From Gymnogyps californianus (lineage: Eukaryota > Chordata > Aves > Accipitriformes > Cathartidae), in the NCBI RefSeq assembly GCF_018139145.2, contig NC_059474.1:38396344-38460343 (forward strand): a stretch of DNA of 64,000 nt, given 5' to 3'. The notes below the pieces were generated by a model, which was not told the origin of the DNA, made no database searches, and saw only the letters and a list, made by a program, of their open reading frames with translations. Positions within the stretch are counted from its first letter, which is position 1; each line of letters begins with the position of its first letter. The position numbers were made by a program, and so were the translations under genes. Of this stretch, positions 45,275-58,700 are shown one piece after another.

Positions 45275-47451
45275 TTAATCTTTTTTTCCCCAAGTCGAGT
45301 CTGTTTTGCCCATGACAGTAATTTCTGAGTGATCTCCCTGTCCTTATCTCAACCCATGAGCCTTTTGTTATATTTTCTCTCCCCTGTCCAGCTGAGGAGG
45401 GGAGTGATAGAGCGGCTTTGGTGGGCACCTGGCATCCAGCCAGGGTCAACCCACCACACTTGCCTATGCTTATACAAAGGAAACTGGTTACTTATTCTAG
45501 TAGCAGCTAGTTTATATTTCTCATTTTGCTGATAGGATATAGTATCTAAATGCCTCACTCCAGTTAACGTATCATATACTACTATGCTATATTCAGCCAG
45601 CGTCCAGCCATAGTAGGACTTGACATTATGAACTACATTTTTCATCTCTACAGCTAATGATGAGCTCCCTTACAATCCTTTCTCTTTTTAAGTAGTATAA
45701 ATGATAAGATTATTTGTACAACATCTTATTATTGGTAGCCTCCAGAATAAAATCACATGGTAATTACTGCTGCATTCAAAGGCTTGCTTTTTTTTAATCC
45801 TTTTTTTAACAAAAAAAGAGAAACAAAAAAAAACCTGGCAGGCTTTTATGAATAGCAGCAATTACATTTTGAAGTAAAAAACCAGACGCTGCCAAAGTTT
45901 CATAGTACAAAGTTGAATCATGATATATCTTCAATAATTTTGTAGCAAGAGTCTGCTAGAGTGGATACAACCCGAGTTTGTCTAACCAGAAACAAATGCT
46001 ATAGAATATTTCCTTTTAAAGCATTTGAACTTAAATTTCTGTAGTTCAGAATCAGCTGTATTCTTAAAATAAAGGGAGATATCTTGTTCACAATGTAGTT
46101 TTGTGTCAATATAATGTATTTATAAACTATTCACAAATATATAAAGGAATCTGATTCAGAACACTATTTTGGCAACTAAAATACTACTGAGATTTCAAGT
46201 GCCCGCAGGTACACTGACTTAGGCTTTTTTTAGGCAAACCTTAGTTTGCTACTCACACTCAGTTACTTTAAATGCACCACTGTGGAACAAAACCTAATAT
46301 AGTCCAGAAAGAACTTAATACATCCTGATTCTCATTAGTATCTTGTTAGGTTTCCAAAGGAGAAAATTTTAATTTTAAATACATTTGTCAGTTATTGGAA
46401 TGAATAGTTGCAAGGCTGTGTTAAGTGTTGACTACGAACATTGTCTGGACAACAAATGGCAAAATGAAGGAGAGGAATATGGACCTAGGATCTATTCATG
46501 TCAAAGGTAACTTTGAACCTCTGGTACAATCTCCAAGTTAAAATATTTCCTACTCATTAGCTCTTGAAGGCTCTTTACTCAACCAGGACATTTTTCATCC
46601 TCTTAACTTCTAATCATGCATTATAGAACAAATCTGGATTCTTAATCCTGCACTTCGATAGTTAGTACCAGATGCATAACATCAGCTATTGCAATACCCA
46701 CTTAAACATTTATTGGATATGTCCTGAAGTGCTTTAAAAAAACCTACATTGTTTACGCCTGCATATTGCAAAGCTTCTTTAAAAGTTTGAACTACGAAAA
46801 CATCCAGAACTTGAAACTGATTACATTTATGAAAAGGTAAAAAAAAAAAAAAATCTTAGCTTATAAAGCCAAAAAGTGTTACTGTAAGCGTCTCATCTGA
46901 CTTCAGGCACAAACTACAGAATTTACGCTGTGCTTCCTGCACTAATACCATGCCTTCTAGGAAAATCTTTCAAAATGACAACTAGTATTGGTTACAGGAC
47001 TCAGTGTTGGTTTTACCACATTCCTTGATAATCTGCAAGAGTAGTTCCACCTTTAAAACAACATTACATTTCTCAACATGACTGGCTAAATCAATTTATT
47101 TTGTCAATGTAGCCAAATATTATGTTGCCCCCTGAACCAAAAGCATTACATCGCAAACTGGTCTTCAGACTGTTAGTTCTTGCTGACACTTAGGTTTCTC
47201 CTGTGCAATGACTTCAGCATATTGTCCTTCCATCCTATGCGTATCTTTTGCCTTGGTTATACTTGATTCTTAATAACAATGAGATTTTCTCAAATTTTAA
47301 TAGAAATAAAGACAATTATGCAGCAAAATTTTGCTGCTCTAATGAGCTCTGAACTGTGACTTAGGCTTGTCAAGCTGCAGCTGCTGCTGTCCTTAATAGC
47401 TCAGCACTTTGACACCTCCTAGTAAATTCTTTACAGTTACAGAGAAGGATA

Positions 47452-47540
47452 AGCCAAATTCTCATAGCACAAAATTTCTTATAGCTCAATGGAGTTTGGA
47501 GTTGGGTCTACTGGGTTTTATCCCAGTTACACTCAAAGAT
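47452..47540. repeat. Possible old inverted-repeat (MITE-like) fragment
   Basis: GCCAAATTCT is followed by GCTCAATGGAGTTTGGAG and CCCAGTTACACTCAAAG. The order is like ancient amniote elements built around a GCCAAATTCTG terminus, a TCAATGGAGTTA middle and a CAGTTACACT segment, which I remember mainly from turtle and crocodilian DNA. The match is partial, with the left arm badly worn. Confidence 0.3.
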
Positions 47541-50500
47541 TTTATTTTATGTCTACACAAAAGACAGAATGGTATTTCTGGATCATTTCTGGATTATGCA
47601 GGGGGCATCTATTCAAGTTGAATAAAAAAATGATAAACACTAATCTTTATTCCAATCAAGTAAATAAATCTATAACCCACAAATCCTGTGCTGTCACCTC
47701 CTAGATTCTATGCTAGGAGTCCTGGGCTCTCATGTGTATGGTATTTGTGTATTTGTGCTCTCATGACAATATATCTTGAGCATTACTGAAATACATGTCT
47801 TTATCTCTTAGCAGATTATGAAACTACAAGAAAAAAAAAAGACAGCATTTTTTGTGGTTCATAAAATCAGAAAGAAGTGCATTTAACTTGTGCTACAGAG
47901 AACCTTTTGAATGAAACTGAAGACGCCACGAGTACCAGCACAGTGTTTTAATCACAGGATAGCAATAAAATTGAATGGTGAAGAGGAAGAGTTTCTTCCA
48001 TAAGCAAACAAGCCTTTATCTGTGCATTCAGAAAATAGGGGGTTTCCCTGCAGTGATGTAAAGAAACAAGGTTCATATTTCTCATGTTGCTTAAGCCACT
48101 CTTCATTTCAGTCATTCCTTCCTGACTTATAGCTACCTCCAGAGTCTGCAAGACTCTCCTTAGGCTAATGAGCATTGTAAGTCCAGCTGTTCTTTGCAAA
48201 GCATCTACCTTTTCACTCCATCCCAGCAAAAGGGCTACAAAAATCAACCAAGTTTTTCCCAACTATTGGTTTATTTTCTGGTTTTGTTTAAATGCTTGCA
48301 ATCTCTTGGTTCCACCCCAATTTTATTAGTGGTACAAGGCCTTCATAAGCAAAAGTTGTCCTTGATATAAAATGAGGTGAGTAGTGATTAAGACTAAGTG
48401 GATCTGTTAATTCAGCAACACTTTAGAATGACTGAACATGAATAAAATGGTAAATTGCTATTACATTCCTAAGAGAGTACATATGAAATCCATATTAATA
48501 CCACATTAGTTCATCATGACTAACATTATTATAGCTAATACGAAATGATAAAATAATGACTACCTACTTATAGAATTACCATTTCTAATCTTCCTCCTAG
48601 AAGGAATATAATTATGCTTCTCTAGAAAGAATGCAAAGTTTTTCCTTTTTAAGTGATTGTTTAGGCACAAAATATGGTTTTCAGCTGACTCAGCATGCAT
48701 ATCCTCATGTATGATTTTCTGAGGTAAACAGCATAGTTAGATGAGCAGGAGATTTACTTACTGAAATTTTGAGGAAATCATTGTGTTTTAGTTTTAAACA
48801 CTAGTTCAGTTTCTTTTCTTTAGAAAGAGGTATTTACATTCCATTCTAATATTTAGGAAATAAAAATGAACACGAGCAAAAATAACTCCATAGATATGAT
48901 TTATCTTTTAAGTAGAATAGCTTTAGCATTTTTCGTGGTCTTCATTTCTCACATCTATGATACAGTGTAGAATGGTAACATTTGTAGTATTTCAGTGCCT
49001 AGAAGTTCTAACAAACCCCAAACAAAGAAATTGATGAAGAGTTAAGACAGCAATTAAACACATGAACAACAGAGGCTAACAGACCGCATCTGGGGACACT
49101 GGCCTTCTACATATTTAAAATTTTAGGTTTAGTTTCAAAATTACATCTGCAGAAGGCTGAAAGTGAACGCAGAATTTTTTGAGTCCTACGGCCAGTGTCT
49201 TAATCATTGAATTGGCTTTCTGTAATGTTTACATGTTTTACATCACAGAATCGAATCTTGTGTGTGTGATGGCTGTAGCAAAGAGATTTTTGTAGTAGTA
49301 ACCCATGACCAAAATGAAACTATGTGTAAAAGAGAAAGGGAAACATAGAAAAGCTACATGACTTTTCATCGAGTGGGATGCTGCAGTAAAGCTCTGAGTG
49401 CTTTTGAAAGGCCTGACTCAGAGGTAGCTTTCATAGAAACATTTCGGAGACTATAATTTCGTGTAATTTCTGAGGGAGTTAGTAGAGTGATTAAGAAGAG
49501 AGAAAACATGAAAGTAAAAGGTAAATTTAAAACAAGGCACAACTTTTGTCTGAGAAAATTGTTAATCTACAAATCAAAAATGACAACAATGTAACAATCA
49601 ATCTGTCAATATGACAACCAGCAGTTTCAGCTAGTTTATTTTTCATATTAAAGTAGGGATGTCTTTAAATTGTTAAAAGGAAAAACTATTTGAGCCTCGC
49701 ACACCAGTTAATGATTGTGATTTGCTATGTCTTTATATGATATATTTGTTATCATGACATATTTAGGTCAGGAACATTGAGGAACACAAGCTGCTGTTTG
49801 GTAAACAATTTAAACTAATCCAGTCTTTAAAGTTCCACAGGGTTCACAATATTTGAGAGAGGAACTAACAGCATGGTTGACCCATTCTTGAACCTGCGTG
49901 CCCTTTCAGTCAACTGCCAATGTACAAATAAGTTAGGTACGGAGCTTCTGTTACCAGCCTGTATGACTTGTTTTTTTCTGTGCAGTGTCAGGAAAAAAAG
50001 CTAGAGTCAGCATGTGAATTGTTCACTCTCCACCTGAAGCCAAGGAAGGCTTGTTTCTTATAAGCGCCTCACATTTGAACCGCACAACATTTTTTAATTT
50101 ATTTTGAACACTGTAAAACAAAGGAGTGTTAAAAGCTTTCTGCTAAACCTGCTGGAAGAGGCCTACTGTACAAGACAAAAATGCAATTAGTTACATTCAA
50201 ATTAGCCCAGATTTTATACATATATATGTCTACATATGCATTTAAAAATATGATAGGATATGATCATTAGTCAAAGCTAGTTCCTGTTAAAAAAGTATAG
50301 GGAATCAAAGGAATGCTAAAACACAGAAACAAGTATTTTAATAAATAATTTTTTAATTCTTGCAAAAATTTAAAACAGTGGAAAAAAGGACTAACAGTGA
50401 GAGAACATCTATATTTGCTCAGAGACATGCTCTCAAGGCAATGTGTCATTTAAAGCTCTTGACATGTTTTCACTCTTGTGAACAGCAAAAAACTCTCAGG

Positions 50501-53190
50501 TGGAGAAAACACGGGAAATTTTTCCTTAGGTTGCCTTGACTCTGCTAGTTTTCCTGAATCACCATCTAGATGAAAGACTTTAGCAACCACTTTTGCAGTA
50601 AGTAAACAATAACAACTGCTGTCAAGAATTTCAGGACATATACCGGGAACTGGAATGAACCTTCCCACCCATACACCCATAACAAATTCACATTCACTTC
50701 TTAATTAGAAGGTGCAAACAGAAAGGTGTTGCTCTGCTTCCTCCAGAAGAATTAGTATCAGCTTACTAGGAGGCTAATACCTTGAAAGGGTAACCCACTC
50801 CTCTGCCACGCTGCCAGACTTCTGCTAGGGACTCAAAACACTGCATGAGCCTTACTGGCTTTAGTAGTTATCCTTTAGTGCGTTCTGGCTTTCAGGAACC
50901 GTAGTGTTAATACCACTGATTTTATCCAGTCTTTTCTAAGAAAGTCAAATGGCCTTGAAAACTGTTGCACTCTCAGATCAGTGATAAATACTCACAGCAT
51001 GTACTTTATTTATGTCAGCATTCACTTCACAAATTTTCCAATTATCTGTTACAAAGACGTATCCTCTAATGAATCTCTACTATATGAACTATTTTCTTAG
51101 TATTTTCACTTTATTTTGATAACTGAAAAAAAGACATAGATAATGTAATGAAAATGAGTACAATGTTTCATTAGTTGAAATACAGGTACTAAACTGATTT
51201 TAGAAAACAAAAGGGCAGACCTCAATGTTTATATTGAGAATTGTGTTTTCTATTCCATCTGCTTTCACAATTCATCTCTTGTGAATTAAAAAATAATTAC
51301 AGACCACAGTGTAAAATATAGAAAGTTTCTGCACTCAGTCTTCTTTGGCTGTTCTCCCATCTTAAGAATAAATCACTGACCCTTTAACCTCCTTTAACCT
51401 TTTCTCACCTGCAATTAAGCCACAAGTTTTACTGATTCCGAGTAGGTTGTTCGCTCACTCAGTGTAATAATTAAATGATCAGAGCTATTGGCTGTGTACC
51501 ACAGCTATCTGAGATTTTAGAATGAGGGTCTCAAGTTCTTGCTAGGTTGTGCTTAAAGCCTACATACACATACAGCCTTTGTGAACCCCCAGGAGACAGT
51601 TGCCAAGTAAACTTTGCATATACTTCAACTAGGCATTTTAATTAGTTTTCAGTTGGCATGATAGGGAAGGCAGATGCCCACAAGAACTGGAAAAGGATGA
51701 AAGAAAATACAAATACACAAAGTTAAAATGGTCAAAAGCAAATGTGAAGGCAGTTTATGCAGAGCACGAGATAATAACTGAAAGAAACCATTTTTTGAGC
51801 TGTTAAAACACTGAAAGATGCAAAGGAGCCTGTAATGAAGCAATTTAACAGTACCAGTGGGAAAACTGTAATTCTACCTTTGTACAGTACTGTGGAATTA
51901 GAAGACAGAATGAGCCAGTACTGAAGAGATGAGTTCATTTACTCACAGACAGTCCATATTGCGCTCTCATCCGCAAGAGTGCACATGTACAGCCTTGTCA
52001 AAGATTAACAAAAATGGTCGTGGAAAAAATCTAAATAGAAGAGGCCCTCAAACTTATATTAATTATAATCAAAGTGCATTTATGAAATCTTTTCTTCCCA
52101 CTACCACGTCTCAAAGACAAAAGGAATCACAGAGCTTCAGAATGACAAACATTAACCAGACTCTCTAACAGGACTCTTAACAGGAAAGAACAAGCACAAT
52201 CTATTCTTAAATGTTATAGACAAGCCAGGGAGCATTAGATATTAATGGATGTTTATAGTATATTCACAATGGATTACAAAGATATTGAAGTATAATTTTT
52301 GCTCTGTTCTTTCTTGCGTTTATTGATTGGTAGCTAAACAGTTAATTTTTTTTTGTCAGTAGTTACTCACTGTAAATATAAGTTAGAAAATAATGAAAAG
52401 AATGCAAGAGAAATTAGTATTTCAGTTTAGTCACTAGCAGAACTGATTTTTCCAGCCAAAACAAAAATTCTTATTAAATGTACCTGTACAAAGATCCAGT
52501 GAATAAATAGACATAATTTGGTAATAAAGGTAAAACCTACATCTGGGATACAAATTGGTTCCAACAATGAAAGTGCTCAACATCTGAATGTAGACAGAAG
52601 TCTTGCAAATGATTGCATTCTTTCTAATTGGCTGAACCAAATACTTATAAAATGGACCACCAATGAACTTGGACTCAGATTCTCAAACATATGTGGGTAG
52701 GAGTTCGGTGACTAAATACCTTGCAGGAGCAGGCAGCCTCCATGTGCAATAGCTAAATAAAAGTAGAAGGGGAAGGTTGATTCGTTTTTCACAGATCTGT
52801 CATCACTTTACTCCCAACCGGCTGCATAACGAAGTATATGAGACTTCCTTATTCACAGACCCTTCAAGTTTATTCAAATAGGATGATTACTGCTCTATCA
52901 GCTGTCAGAAAGTAAAATAACTAGGAGAGACCTGTTTGCTCTTTAAAAATAATTTTCTTTCCAGAAGAGTGTACAAATTGTATTTTACATCCCTGAGATT
53001 AGAAGCAATGAACAAAAAAGAAAGCATACTGTATTTTAAATGTGTTACTATTGTTACAAGGAAAAAAAAAAATCTACTAGAACTGTGGCTATCGTATTAG
53101 GTTGAGCACGCCAGCTGTCCAAGAGCATTGCTTGCAGTAGAGGTAAGGCTAGTTGTGCTTTTGGTAGAATGTGTGTTGATCAGTTAAGTT

Positions 53191-53276
53191 GAAAAAAAGA
53201 AAAAAAAAAAAGGCCACAAGTTAAAAACAAAAGAAAAAAAAAACAAGCAACAAACCAGCCAAAAAAAGAAACAAAA
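53191..53276. repeat. A-rich low-complexity tract
   Basis: Broken A runs with G and C interruptions for about 85 bp. It gives rise to a phenylalanine-rich open frame on the minus strand (53184-53486), which is an artefact. Confidence 0.8.
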
Positions 53277-55199
53277 GTGGAAGAGACAAGTTTTCATTGC
53301 AGATATGGCTCTTGCCATTTTGATGGTTAAGAATGAAACCACAACAACAAAGCTTGCAATGTTAATTATTGACTCTTCTTCAGAGGTAGTCACAGTGAAC
53401 TTTAAATTATAAATGGTCTGTATAATTTGAAGGAGGAGATGAATAAGGGGTTTGCGGAGGATGTTAAAAAAACCCAGATGCAGCACTTTGGCAAGCAGAA
53501 CAGCTAAGGATGCTTTATTTGATCAAAATGGGAAAAACACTTATGCCAAACTGTCTGCTTTGTTTATAGTCATTGCCATTCTCTCACATCAACTGCCTCT
53601 TCGCATTATCGTACCGTCTACATTTTTTATTCACTGTTGAATGATCAGTGAATCAGCGTCCAGTGTATTTTTCTATGACAGATTTATTTAAATCTGTTGA
53701 ATAACATTTTGCTTAGAGCAACTACTATAATCTCTTTATGAATACTAGTTCCTTTACTCATAACCAGAAGTGGACAGCATACAAAGAATAACAAAACTAT
53801 AAGCTATGAAAAGGATTAGGAGAATTCCATGTCAAAATGGACACAAACCCCTGGTATTATGCTGTAAAAAAATAATGGTATTTCTGTCTTTCGGGCAAGG
53901 AGAAATAGCTTTTCCACCACATAATAAATTCATTAGCCTTCCTGACCTCATCATTCCCACCTTAAGTTAGATACAGCATCAAAGAGAAGAACATCTGTTT
54001 GACAGACATATTTTCAAATTCAGCTTGTTAACAGTCATAGTTATTACTTTACCAGTTTGAAATTTATTGCTTGAGCACCACCTCGTGGAAATTGCTATAA
54101 TTGCCAAATCTTCTTGAAATTTACCCATATGCATATATATGCCTGAAAAAGGCAACGGTGATATGTAAGCAAATACCAATTTGTTATATTAACTTTAAAT
54201 AACATTGAGATAATCAATATGAATATAAATATTTAGTTACAAACAGCAGTGTTTCTCTGAATATATTTTTTAAACACACAATTATACATTTTATGTCATT
54301 CTTTCATGAGAAATTTTGTGCTTTAAGTGGCCAGGATATATATTACTTACTCATTTTTCCAGGTAATCCTAATTACTATAACCAAATAAGTTTTACAGAG
54401 TTATTTGATGTTACCGTGTTGATTGCGCACATTAATATGCCTAGTATTTTTATTACAGATAACTAGTCATCCTCTTCTCTAGTTATTTTGACAATAGCCC
54501 CTGCACATTTAGAATAAGGACAACTGACAAATTATGAAGTATTCCAGAATTTTTGGAGCTTTTATTTATTCCTTTTATTAGTTGTTTAAAATATTTGGAC
54601 CTCAAACAGTCCAGAACTTACTATTGAAACAACTATGTCACCCATTCGTGACATACTAGGACAACTGCACAGCTGAGATAAAGTAGTTTTTAAAGCTCAG
54701 GATAAAACAAACTGGAACCAAAAATAAAACACTTAGAACAAGAGGGCTATACTGATACAGTGTGATCTCTTTCAGGATATATTCAAAAAGTAGAAAAAAA
54801 TATTTCCTATTTGAACCAATACAAAATAACCACTTTATATTCAAAGGAAGCCAATTAAGAGAAACAGATCCATGCCTTATTTTACTGACTTTGCAATGCA
54901 GCAATATGTTTTTCTTAGACGCTACTAGATTCAGTGGTTATGCATTTTCTAGGAAACCCTCAAAACAATTTGGCTTCTAAAGAATAAAGGCAGCTAATAG
55001 ATTTAAGTTTAAGCTTTTTCAATTTACTTTCAACCACTGTTTGTATCTCACTTAAACCCAAAATCTGATTAATTGAGGTTGAGCCTTAGGAGCATTGCAG
55101 TCAGTCCTTCCAAAAGGACTAGCCACAGGTAGCATAAACAGCTAAGTTCTAGATGGGTTTTTTTGATCGCAGGCCTTAAGACAGCTTTTGATAGATACT

Positions 55200-55795
55200 T
55201 GTACTGGTTTTGGTTGGGATAGAGTTAAATTTCTTCATGGTAGCTTGTATGGGGCTATATCTTGGATTTGTGCTGGAAACAGTGTTGATAACACAGGGAT
55301 GTTTTAGCTATTGCTGAGCAGTGCTTACACACAGTCAAGGCCTTTGCTGCTTCTCACACCACTCCCCCAGCGAGGAGGCTGGGGGTGCACAAGAAGTTGG
55401 GAGGGGACACAGCCAGGACAGCTGACCCCAACTGACCAAAGGGGTATCCCGCACCATATGACATCATGCTCAGCAATAAAACCAGGGGGGAGGTTGGCGG
55501 GGGGGCCGCTGCTTGGGGACTGGCTGGGCATTGGTCGGTTAGTGGTGAGTAGCATCACTTGTCTTTTCTTGGGTTTCATTTTTCTCCCTGTTATTGTTTT
55601 TTTCTCTTTTCCTTGTAATTTATTATTATTATTACTATTATTTATTTTTAATTATTAGACTGTTTTTATCTCAACCCACGAGTTTTCTCACTTTTACCCT
55701 TCTGATTCTCTTCCCCCCATCCTGCTGGGGGATGGGGTGGGGAGTGAGCGAGCAGCTGTGTGGTGCTTAGTTGCTGGCTGGGCTTAACCATGACA
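55200..55795 (+). mobile_element. Solo LTR, family B copy 4 (older)
   Basis: A 596-bp LTR beginning TGTACTGGTTTTGGTTGGG and ending GGCTTAACCATGACA. It aligns along its length with the copy at 2712-3313, including GTTGATAACACAGGGATG, ACAGCCAGGACAGCTGACC and TTATCTCAACCCACGAG. Flanking pentamers are ATACT (55195-55199) and ATATC (55796-55800), so the TSD has decayed to a three-of-five match or was never exact. The TATATAAA box of the other copies reads AGCAATAAAACC here, so the promoter is damaged. These changes, with the altered termini, suggest an older insertion or an older subfamily. The open frames at 55311-55658 and 55325-55579 are LTR artefacts. Confidence 0.88.
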
Positions 55796-58700
55796 ATATC
55801 TCTAAGATGCTCCCTGTATTTGTAATAAAGAAACCACTAAAATAATTAACTGCTTTATGCACATTAAATATAGAATATATATGTTGCTCAAGAACATGTA
55901 TAAAGAGTTAAGTGTTTGTAATATAACAGTTTTTCTTTGCTAATTGTCAATAATAAACTCTTACATATCAGTTCAGTTAGGCTTATGCAAAACCAGCTTG
56001 TTTTTTTCCCGGGTATACTACTGAAAACGCATAAGAAATACAATAGTCTTTCTATCAATACAAATCAATATAAATAAAGCATTTAATACAAATCCATGTG
56101 CAAACAATTGTATGCTAGCCCATTAAAATGATTTTAAAATGGTTATATTCATTTTTACAAAAGAAAATAAGGAACACAAATAGCCTAACTAAATATTCAA
56201 GGCAGATAATCAAATAGGTAATACCTCAATTGGTCCAGGTTTTGTAACTTCTGCTGCCTGCTATCCCACCATGTTCTAGCTGTCTTTCCGCAAAAGATAT
56301 ATCTAGGGATCTGACCACCCTCACTTTCCTTATCAGTCCTTGATTATTTACTAATAATCATCCTAGCCCCCTTTGAAATCAACTGAGCACCAAATTTAGA
56401 AAAACATCTAGCAGACTATTTCAAAAAACTTTGGTATCACAGGACGTGTCAACACAAACAGATGCAAACAACTGTGTAGTGCTGCTTTCAAATAAGTCAG
56501 TATTTCCCCCAGCATCATTCCAACACTAAGCATATCAGTATATAAAAAGTGGTGGAAATAGATATATAGATGTACACCTATAACTCAAAGGACTCAATTT
56601 GTAAATATGCATTATTGATGTAAAATCAACACTGCCTTTGTTCAGATTTAGGAGCTCCGAGTCCACAAAAAGCTGTATTGGTAACTGCTTTATTACCAAG
56701 TTCGCATTTAAAAATATACACAAAACTGTGACAAGCAAAAGGTTACAGAGCACTCCAAAATATCCTCCCTTGCCTAGATGTGGCAAGGTTTCTGTGTCCG
56801 AGGGCAAAAAGGCAAAGGCATTAGTGAAGTAATTTGGAATCAATTTATAAAAGGAGGAATCAACAGGACAGATAAATATGATTTTACAGCACTGCTGACG
56901 AAATCATTACACAAGGAAAGACAGTAGCACTGTTACTGGCTTTGCAGCTATTCCACATGCTGATCAAAGTCGTATGTCAGTCAGCCATTCTAACAACCAG
57001 ATCAAAGACATTATTAATAAAGGTTTTTGACTAAGGCACTTTTAAAACATCATCCAACTTCCAGAAAGTGTAGTTATAGGCAATAAACAATACATAGCCA
57101 CTGTCAAATTAGTCCAGTAAGCAACAGCTTAAGTGCAAAGTCATGAGAATGTATTTTGTGTTTTAGGTTTATGCCACCTAATTTTCCAGGCTTTATTCCG
57201 TGTGGATGGATTATATCTTCTGTAAAACATTTCCCTAAGCCATTTAGGCTTTAAAACAAATCAAGTCATAAAACTGCTGGTCAGCAACTTCCTTTGAAGT
57301 TAGTTTCAAATACTTCCAAAGCATAAACTGTGTCTGGGGGAAAAAGGAAAAACTATCAGAAACTGGTTTGTCTGTGTCCACAACCACAGAGTGTTGTCAT
57401 ATATTAAAACAAATTTGAAGCTTCTTCCAATTTTGCTTCTTTTCTTTCTCAACAATAGACAAAAATACTGACTATCCTTAAAGGCTAGACAGTACCCATT
57501 AAAGGGTACTGGATGAAGTTTAAAGTGACCTAGAAAAACTGCTATCAGTGACCTTCCTGGAACATGTGGCAAATGTTTTTTTCCTTTGTTCTGAAAGGAT
57601 AAACACACTTCCAGGCACTTTCTGCAGACTTTCAGTTCTTCTGGGTGAATGGTCACATCTTTGATTCCACACTGCACCTCATGTGAGCAGATTGCCCCTG
57701 CATGATAACAGGTAGGCTCAGAGTCACGTTAAGGATTGCGAGATTTGATTTCGTAGCTTTTTCCTGAATTTGCACAGATGGTGACTGCCTTTTGATCCAC
57801 CTGTAAATGGCCATTTGAGTTGAATATGCAAAGCTGGCTTCATGCAACACCTGTCACAGCACTTCATTTTATAACACTGGCTAGGGAAATTGTTTCTGAT
57901 CAACCTAACTGTTCTATGACTTCGCAGGTCATATGTACTCAGGACAAGGCTATGCTACTTGAACTTCGTGAACTTTTAAAGCACGGATGCCACTTCATGT
58001 TCTTTCAGCCCACTGACAAGTTTTACTTATTTATATTTTCAGGCTGAGAGAAAAGAGTGCTTTTTGAGTCTTGTCACCTTCAACAAGAAACGGGTTCTAG
58101 CATGCAGGAATACACTGCACACCTGCAAAGTTATTTGCTACAAACTGCATAGGCATCATACAACTTTATGGATAAATTTATTTCATCTATCACCATCTAA
58201 TCAGCATCCACCAGTGTTGCAATAAACTTGCTATGCACTGCCTGTTTATCAGAACACACTCACTATTGTAACTGCTAAATATAGATAATTAATTTATTTA
58301 CCATCATCCTTAAAGATATCTGTCAGTTTCTGTTTTCTACTGGAGAAGAAAGAGTTTTCTAGATTAGTAGAAATTATTATGTTGCGATGAAGTACGGTCA
58401 GCTACAAATAATATAATTCAGGGCTAATGTCTTTTTCATTTTACTCTCTTTCTTTACCTCATATATGGATTTGGAGATGTATCCCTAAGCAAGTGCCAGT
58501 TCTGGGCGTCCACCTAGCTGCAGTGACCTTTAGTTCTGCTTTTGTAGCAAATACTTGAAACTCAATGATGCTTATTGTTATTAAAGACAAATCTTTATAC
58601 ATGAAGTAAGGGTTGGTTGTAGCAGATATAGCACTGGCTCCTGCCGAGTTGAACAATCATGAAACCTTTTATCATCTGTGCTGTTTTGAATTCATCGAGA

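Larger units (their letters stand above)
43710..45458 (+). mobile_element. Solo LTR, family C, split by a family B LTR
   Basis: This large LTR starts TGTATTGGGATTGCGTGGC and ends GGTCAACCCACCACA. It is flanked by an exact 5-bp TSD, CTTGC, at 43705-43709 and 45459-45463. It is broken at 44592-45187 by a family B LTR; without that insert and one copy of its TSD the element is about 1148 bp, long for an LTR. It is GC-rich with a TATTTAA box at 43892-43898, a tandem GGAGCAG-type repeat block (44021-44446) downstream of it, and AATAAA at 45269-45274. No retroviral genes adjoin it. From memory the family is widespread in birds. The 5-bp TSD and the U5 motif shared with family B suggest a related ERVL lineage. 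Confidence 0.9.
45464..55194. other. Long AT-rich noncoding stretch
   Basis: About 9.7 kb without a supportable gene. It holds an A15 run at 46839-46853, a weak old-repeat candidate at 47452-47540 and an A-rich tract at 53191-53276, the last two listed separately. Short open frames, including 47948-48262 on the minus strand, do not match anything I recognise. Confidence 0.5.

Noticed and set aside
47948..48262. 104-codon minus-strand frame with a signal-peptide-like start (MGKTWLIFVALLLGW)
   Set aside because: The hydrophobic start is suggestive, but there is no domain, cysteine pattern or family resemblance after it, no promoter or splice context, and the length is within chance expectation for this much sequence.
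57306..57677. 123-codon minus-strand frame as a gene
   Set aside because: It matches no family I know, is rich in residues expected from AT-rich DNA, and has no supporting context.
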